This document shows positions 32,329 through 34,777 of a stretch of DNA of 34,777 nt, one piece after another. A program made the translations under genes and the position numbers. The DNA comes from Plakobranchus ocellatus (lineage: Eukaryota > Mollusca > Gastropoda > Plakobranchidae). Position 1 is the stretch's first letter. Each line of letters starts with the position of its first letter. Location: positions 300,114-334,890 of the forward strand of contig BLXT01006238.1 in assembly GCA_019648995.1 (NCBI GenBank). The letters run 5' to 3'. Below the pieces are notes generated by a model. That model saw only the letters and a program-made list of their open reading frames with translations, made no database searches and was not told where the DNA came from.

Positions 32329-32600
32329 CAACATTTTCCCAATTTTCTGCGTCTGACAACTCATGTTTTGCTTGAACTGACACTAAGTATGACATCAACA
32401 TTTTCACAATTGTCTCCGTTTGACAATTCATTGTTTTGCTTGAACTGACACTAAGTATGACATCAACATTTTCACAATTATCTCCGTTTCACAACTCATT
32501 GTTTTGCTTGAAATGACACTAAGTATGACATCAACATTTTCACAATTGTCTCCGTTTGACAACTCATTGTTTTGCTTGAAATGATACTAAGTATGACATC
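32329..32600. repeat. 68-bp tandem repeat, four copies
   Basis: The unit begins 'acatcaacattttcacaatt' and ends 'gacactaagtatg'. Four head-to-tail copies occur. The last three are nearly identical while the leftmost is more diverged, consistent with recent expansion from the right side. Confidence 0.93.
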
Positions 32601-33106
32601 AGGTGTAAAAATCAGAAATAAACTCCAAAAGAATAAGTTTTATTGAGGATTAGGTCTGGTGAATATTCTATAAGTCAGTTTAAGACTTTGGTGGACCAAG
32701 GGTGAGAGACCTCGACCTCAAATCTTCGGGAATCTTTTACCACATGCATTCTGGTGATAGAACCAAAGGGCTAAGGAATGACGGATCATGTTATTAACTT
32801 TTTCTTTTTTTTAAAAAAAAATTCAAATTTAGTTTATTGCACGTTGAAATTATATAGAAATGCAATTTCAATTCGATTATATGATAAATGTCGGTATATG
32901 CAACTACAGTTGGTCAAAAGTATTGCGACGATTTGTTACATGGATTGTCAAATGCCAGACTGGTTCATGAGATCTGCGTAGAGAAGACAATCGACCATTT
33001 GACTTCTTTTTTTTTTTTAATGCTTGTGATAAGAAGCCGCAAATCTGCCGAAAAATCTGGTTCCAGTTTGTTTGTTTTTTTTTTTTTGTTGTTGTTGCTG
33101 TTTAAA
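32601..33106. other. Intergenic, nothing recognised
   Basis: AT-rich DNA with T-rich runs between the tandem array and the second SINE copy. Confidence 0.5.
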
Positions 33107-33249
33107 GGCAGTCCACAACAAGATGATCTCAGGCTTTCGAGCCCTTCGTCAGGCCAGTGCGTGGGTGGCAGGGCTCGAGCCCGCGACAAAGAGTCCTGAA
33201 GATCTCAGGGCGGACTCGCTAGCCACTGTGCCGACGACGCTCCATCTGG
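33107..33249 (-). mobile_element. tRNA-derived SINE, copy 2 (best preserved)
   Basis: Minus strand: a GGAGCGTCGTC leader, GGCACAGTGGCTAGCGAGTC (A box), CGGGCTCGAGCCC (B box, near GGTTCGANNCC), then CCTGACGAAGGGCTCGAAAG and a tail with GAGATCATCTTG. Spacing of about 50 nt between the boxes fits a tRNA-like head. It is followed by a T/G-rich run on the plus strand. Confidence 0.85.
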
Positions 33250-33354
33250 TTTCTGGTATCAGAGAGAAAGTAACGTTTGTATATTTGTAAATCCAAAAAG
33301 AAATATTTCTATTTTAGCTGGACTTTCGTTCGCACATTATTTGTTGTTTGTTTT

Positions 33355-33410
33355 CGTGTGTGTGTGTGTGTTTGTGTGTGTTTGTTTCTTATGTCTGTGT
33401 GTGTTGGGTT
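33355..33410. repeat. (GT)n microsatellite
   Basis: An interrupted TG dinucleotide run, directly beside the GC-rich open segment at 33420-33550. Confidence 0.9.
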
Positions 33411-33419
33411 TTGTATATT

Positions 33420-33550
33420 TCAGTGGCTTATCATATTCACCGTCTTTGGCATTGAGGCTATTTTCGGCATAGCTGTCAACAGCCGTGATTGACTTGGAGA
33501 GGTCGGAGTACTTCAGGTGGACCCCCTTCTTCGTGTAGTGAGAGGGATAA
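33420..33550 (-). other. Possible coding exon of an unidentified gene
   Basis: Minus-strand reading gives GVHLKYSDLSKSITAVDSYA followed by ENSLNAKDGEYDKPLKYT. Many codons end in C or G (GTC CAC CTG AAG TAC TCC GAC CTC TCC AAG), unlike the surrounding DNA. An acceptor-like pyrimidine tract (TTTATCCCTCTCACTACACGAAG) precedes it, and a donor-like GACG|GTGAAT lies within it. After about 33410 the frame runs into the (GT)n repeat, so the coding part would end before that. It could be an exon of a neighbouring gene or a retrocopied fragment; no family is recognised. Confidence 0.4.
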
Positions 33551-33618
33551 AGACATACAAAATAGACATAACACATGGGCAGAATATTTGGTCCAACATG
33601 CCAAGTAAACTCTAAACA

Positions 33619-33785
33619 GTTGTATTCCCTAAGCTGATTTGAAGTAAATGGGAGAACTACTGGTAAGTTTAGGACATTGTAACATATTTATCACCTTCCT
33701 TCCATTAGGTTTCAAGATGTAAACTATCTTAAATATTCAGAGAAGATTTTACGAAGTGAACTCTCGATTGCATTCCCTAAGCTGA
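33619..33785. repeat. Direct repeat of about 20 bp
   Basis: 'tgtattccctaagctgattt' near 33620 recurs as 'tgcattccctaagctgattt' near 33770, each preceded by a similar 'aactct' stretch. These are two short diverged copies. Confidence 0.6.
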
Positions 33786-34440
33786 TTTCTAAAGAAATCT
33801 TAATCTTAATCCCAAAAATATTATATCCCTTATTATGCTCGAAATCATTACATTTTACAGTAAGTCGTATTGCAGTATAAAGATAATGGCAAGGAAAGTT
33901 CTGCATAAACTTAGGTCTAAAATCGTTGTTCTAAAATCCTCTTTGCAGTCGTCTTTACTTACGCAATATTATGCATGTCGTCTTGATATCATAATAATCA
34001 TCTATGTAACTGCGAGGCGCTGTTTTTTCTGTGTCAGGTCCCAATAAAATTTAGAAAAGTCAAAAAAACTGTGAGTTACTCTTTCACACATTAACAAGCC
34101 CAAAACTAATGCTATGGTCACTCCTTCTCTTTCCCCATTGAGTATCCCGACAAACTTAGTGGATGTTAACTTCAGAATCCCTACTCTTTCTTCAATTTGG
34201 GGAGAAGTCTTTTTCCTTGACGCGGGCGATTGTCTCTGTATATGACTCTAACGGAACTTTGGGGAAAGGTTTCTTACATCAAAAGGCATAAATTATATCT
34301 ACCTGTCTCACTCCTCCTGGAAATTTTACAAGTTATAATATTGCATTGAACCCAGAATTTGTGCCGTCTGCCCATCCCTCTAGCGGCTTTGACAACAATA
34401 ATGTAGGCCTGTTTTTGTGCTCTATATATAGTCCGCTAAA
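33786..34440. other. Intergenic, nothing recognised
   Basis: Mixed AT-rich sequence without repeats or frames I can support. Confidence 0.5.
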
Positions 34441-34581
34441 TCAAGATGATTTCAGCTTTTTAAGCCCCCCGACGTCAAGTCACGGTGTCGATGGCGGGTT
34501 AAAGTTCGTCTTCGAACCTGGGACGTAAAAATTTTTAGAGACTTCAAGGCGGGCGCGCCAGCTAATCACCAACGTTCCTCC
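34441..34581 (-). mobile_element. tRNA-derived SINE, copy 3
   Basis: Minus strand: a GGAGGAACGTTGG leader, TGATTAGCTGGCGCGCCC (A-box region), CAGGTTCGAAGAC (B box) and a tail ending GAAATCATCTTG, matching copy 2's GAGATCATCTTG. It differs from the other copies mainly in the A-to-B spacing and the mid-section. Confidence 0.75.
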
Positions 34582-34777
34582 AGTAACAGTGTGATGGCCT
34601 CTCAACTTCTGAGGGCGATCCACTCCTCTCCCTCTCAAGCCATCTGCAGCAGACGTGAGATCGAAACACTTCCGCTTAAGTGGTTCAGTGGATAGGTCAA
34701 TCATGTTCTCGCTTGCGAATTAGATCTGAGGGATCTGCAGGATCGTCTAAAAAAAGCCAATAACATAATATCAAGAG

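Noticed and set aside
33120-33240. Functional tRNA gene
   Set aside because: A and B boxes are present but the acceptor stem and cloverleaf do not close, and the tail matches the other SINE copies.

Overview
The window is animal nuclear DNA: AT-rich, with long introns, GT-AG splice sites, tRNA-derived SINEs, LINE fossils and microsatellites. Repeated AGATCTAGATCT hexamer runs, the SINE/LINE content and the look of the protein suggest a mollusc, perhaps a gastropod. That placement is inference; nothing in the window proves it.

One gene fills most of the window, on the minus strand. I assembled it by hand from splice sites and reading-frame phase: 13 coding exons from the ATG at 25660-25662 to the TGA at 4242-4244. 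They give 5,343 coding bases (1,780 residues plus stop), and every junction is phase-compatible. The product is a single-pass membrane protein: signal peptide (about 1-25), an unusual cysteine-rich CUB-like domain (36-189), a cysteine-free CUB (190-310), a second CUB with one cysteine pair (321-436), one LDL-receptor class A module (438-475), a transmembrane helix (498-521), and a cytoplasmic tail of about 1,260 residues that looks mostly disordered. The tail has two PPSY motifs near the membrane, poly-Asn and poly-Gln runs, an Arg/Lys cluster and a C-terminus that fits a class II PDZ ligand. The layout recalls NETO, LEV-10 and Drosophila Culd (CUB and LDLa receptor-accessory or trafficking proteins). 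The LDLa-TM-PPxY portion recalls LDLRAD3/LDLRAD4. Orthology cannot be settled here.

Layout by position: 1-4241 is the 3' flank and probable 3' UTR, with a decayed 34-bp minisatellite near 570-905. 4242-7811 is the giant last exon. 7812-12223 is the last intron, holding a decayed LINE (same strand as the gene) that is split by a DNA transposon of about 1.3 kb, plus an assembly gap. 12224-25703 holds the remaining coding exons and their introns, including two 30-nt microexons, a probable GC-AG intron, a near-identical stray copy of half an exon, and a second gap flanked by matching sequence. 25704-29450 is a 5' UTR intron and a candidate promoter/first-exon zone with several donor sites, a CRE and two E-boxes. 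29450-34777 is repeat-rich upstream DNA: (GA)n, (GT)n, a 68-bp tandem array, three copies of one tRNA-derived SINE family, and one GC-rich open segment that may be an exon of another gene.

The most informative oddities are gene-structural. Skipping the first microexon would create a stop codon at the junction. Two upstream ORFs sit directly before the start codon, one overlapping it as ATGA. The duplicated half-exon would act as a poison exon if spliced in.
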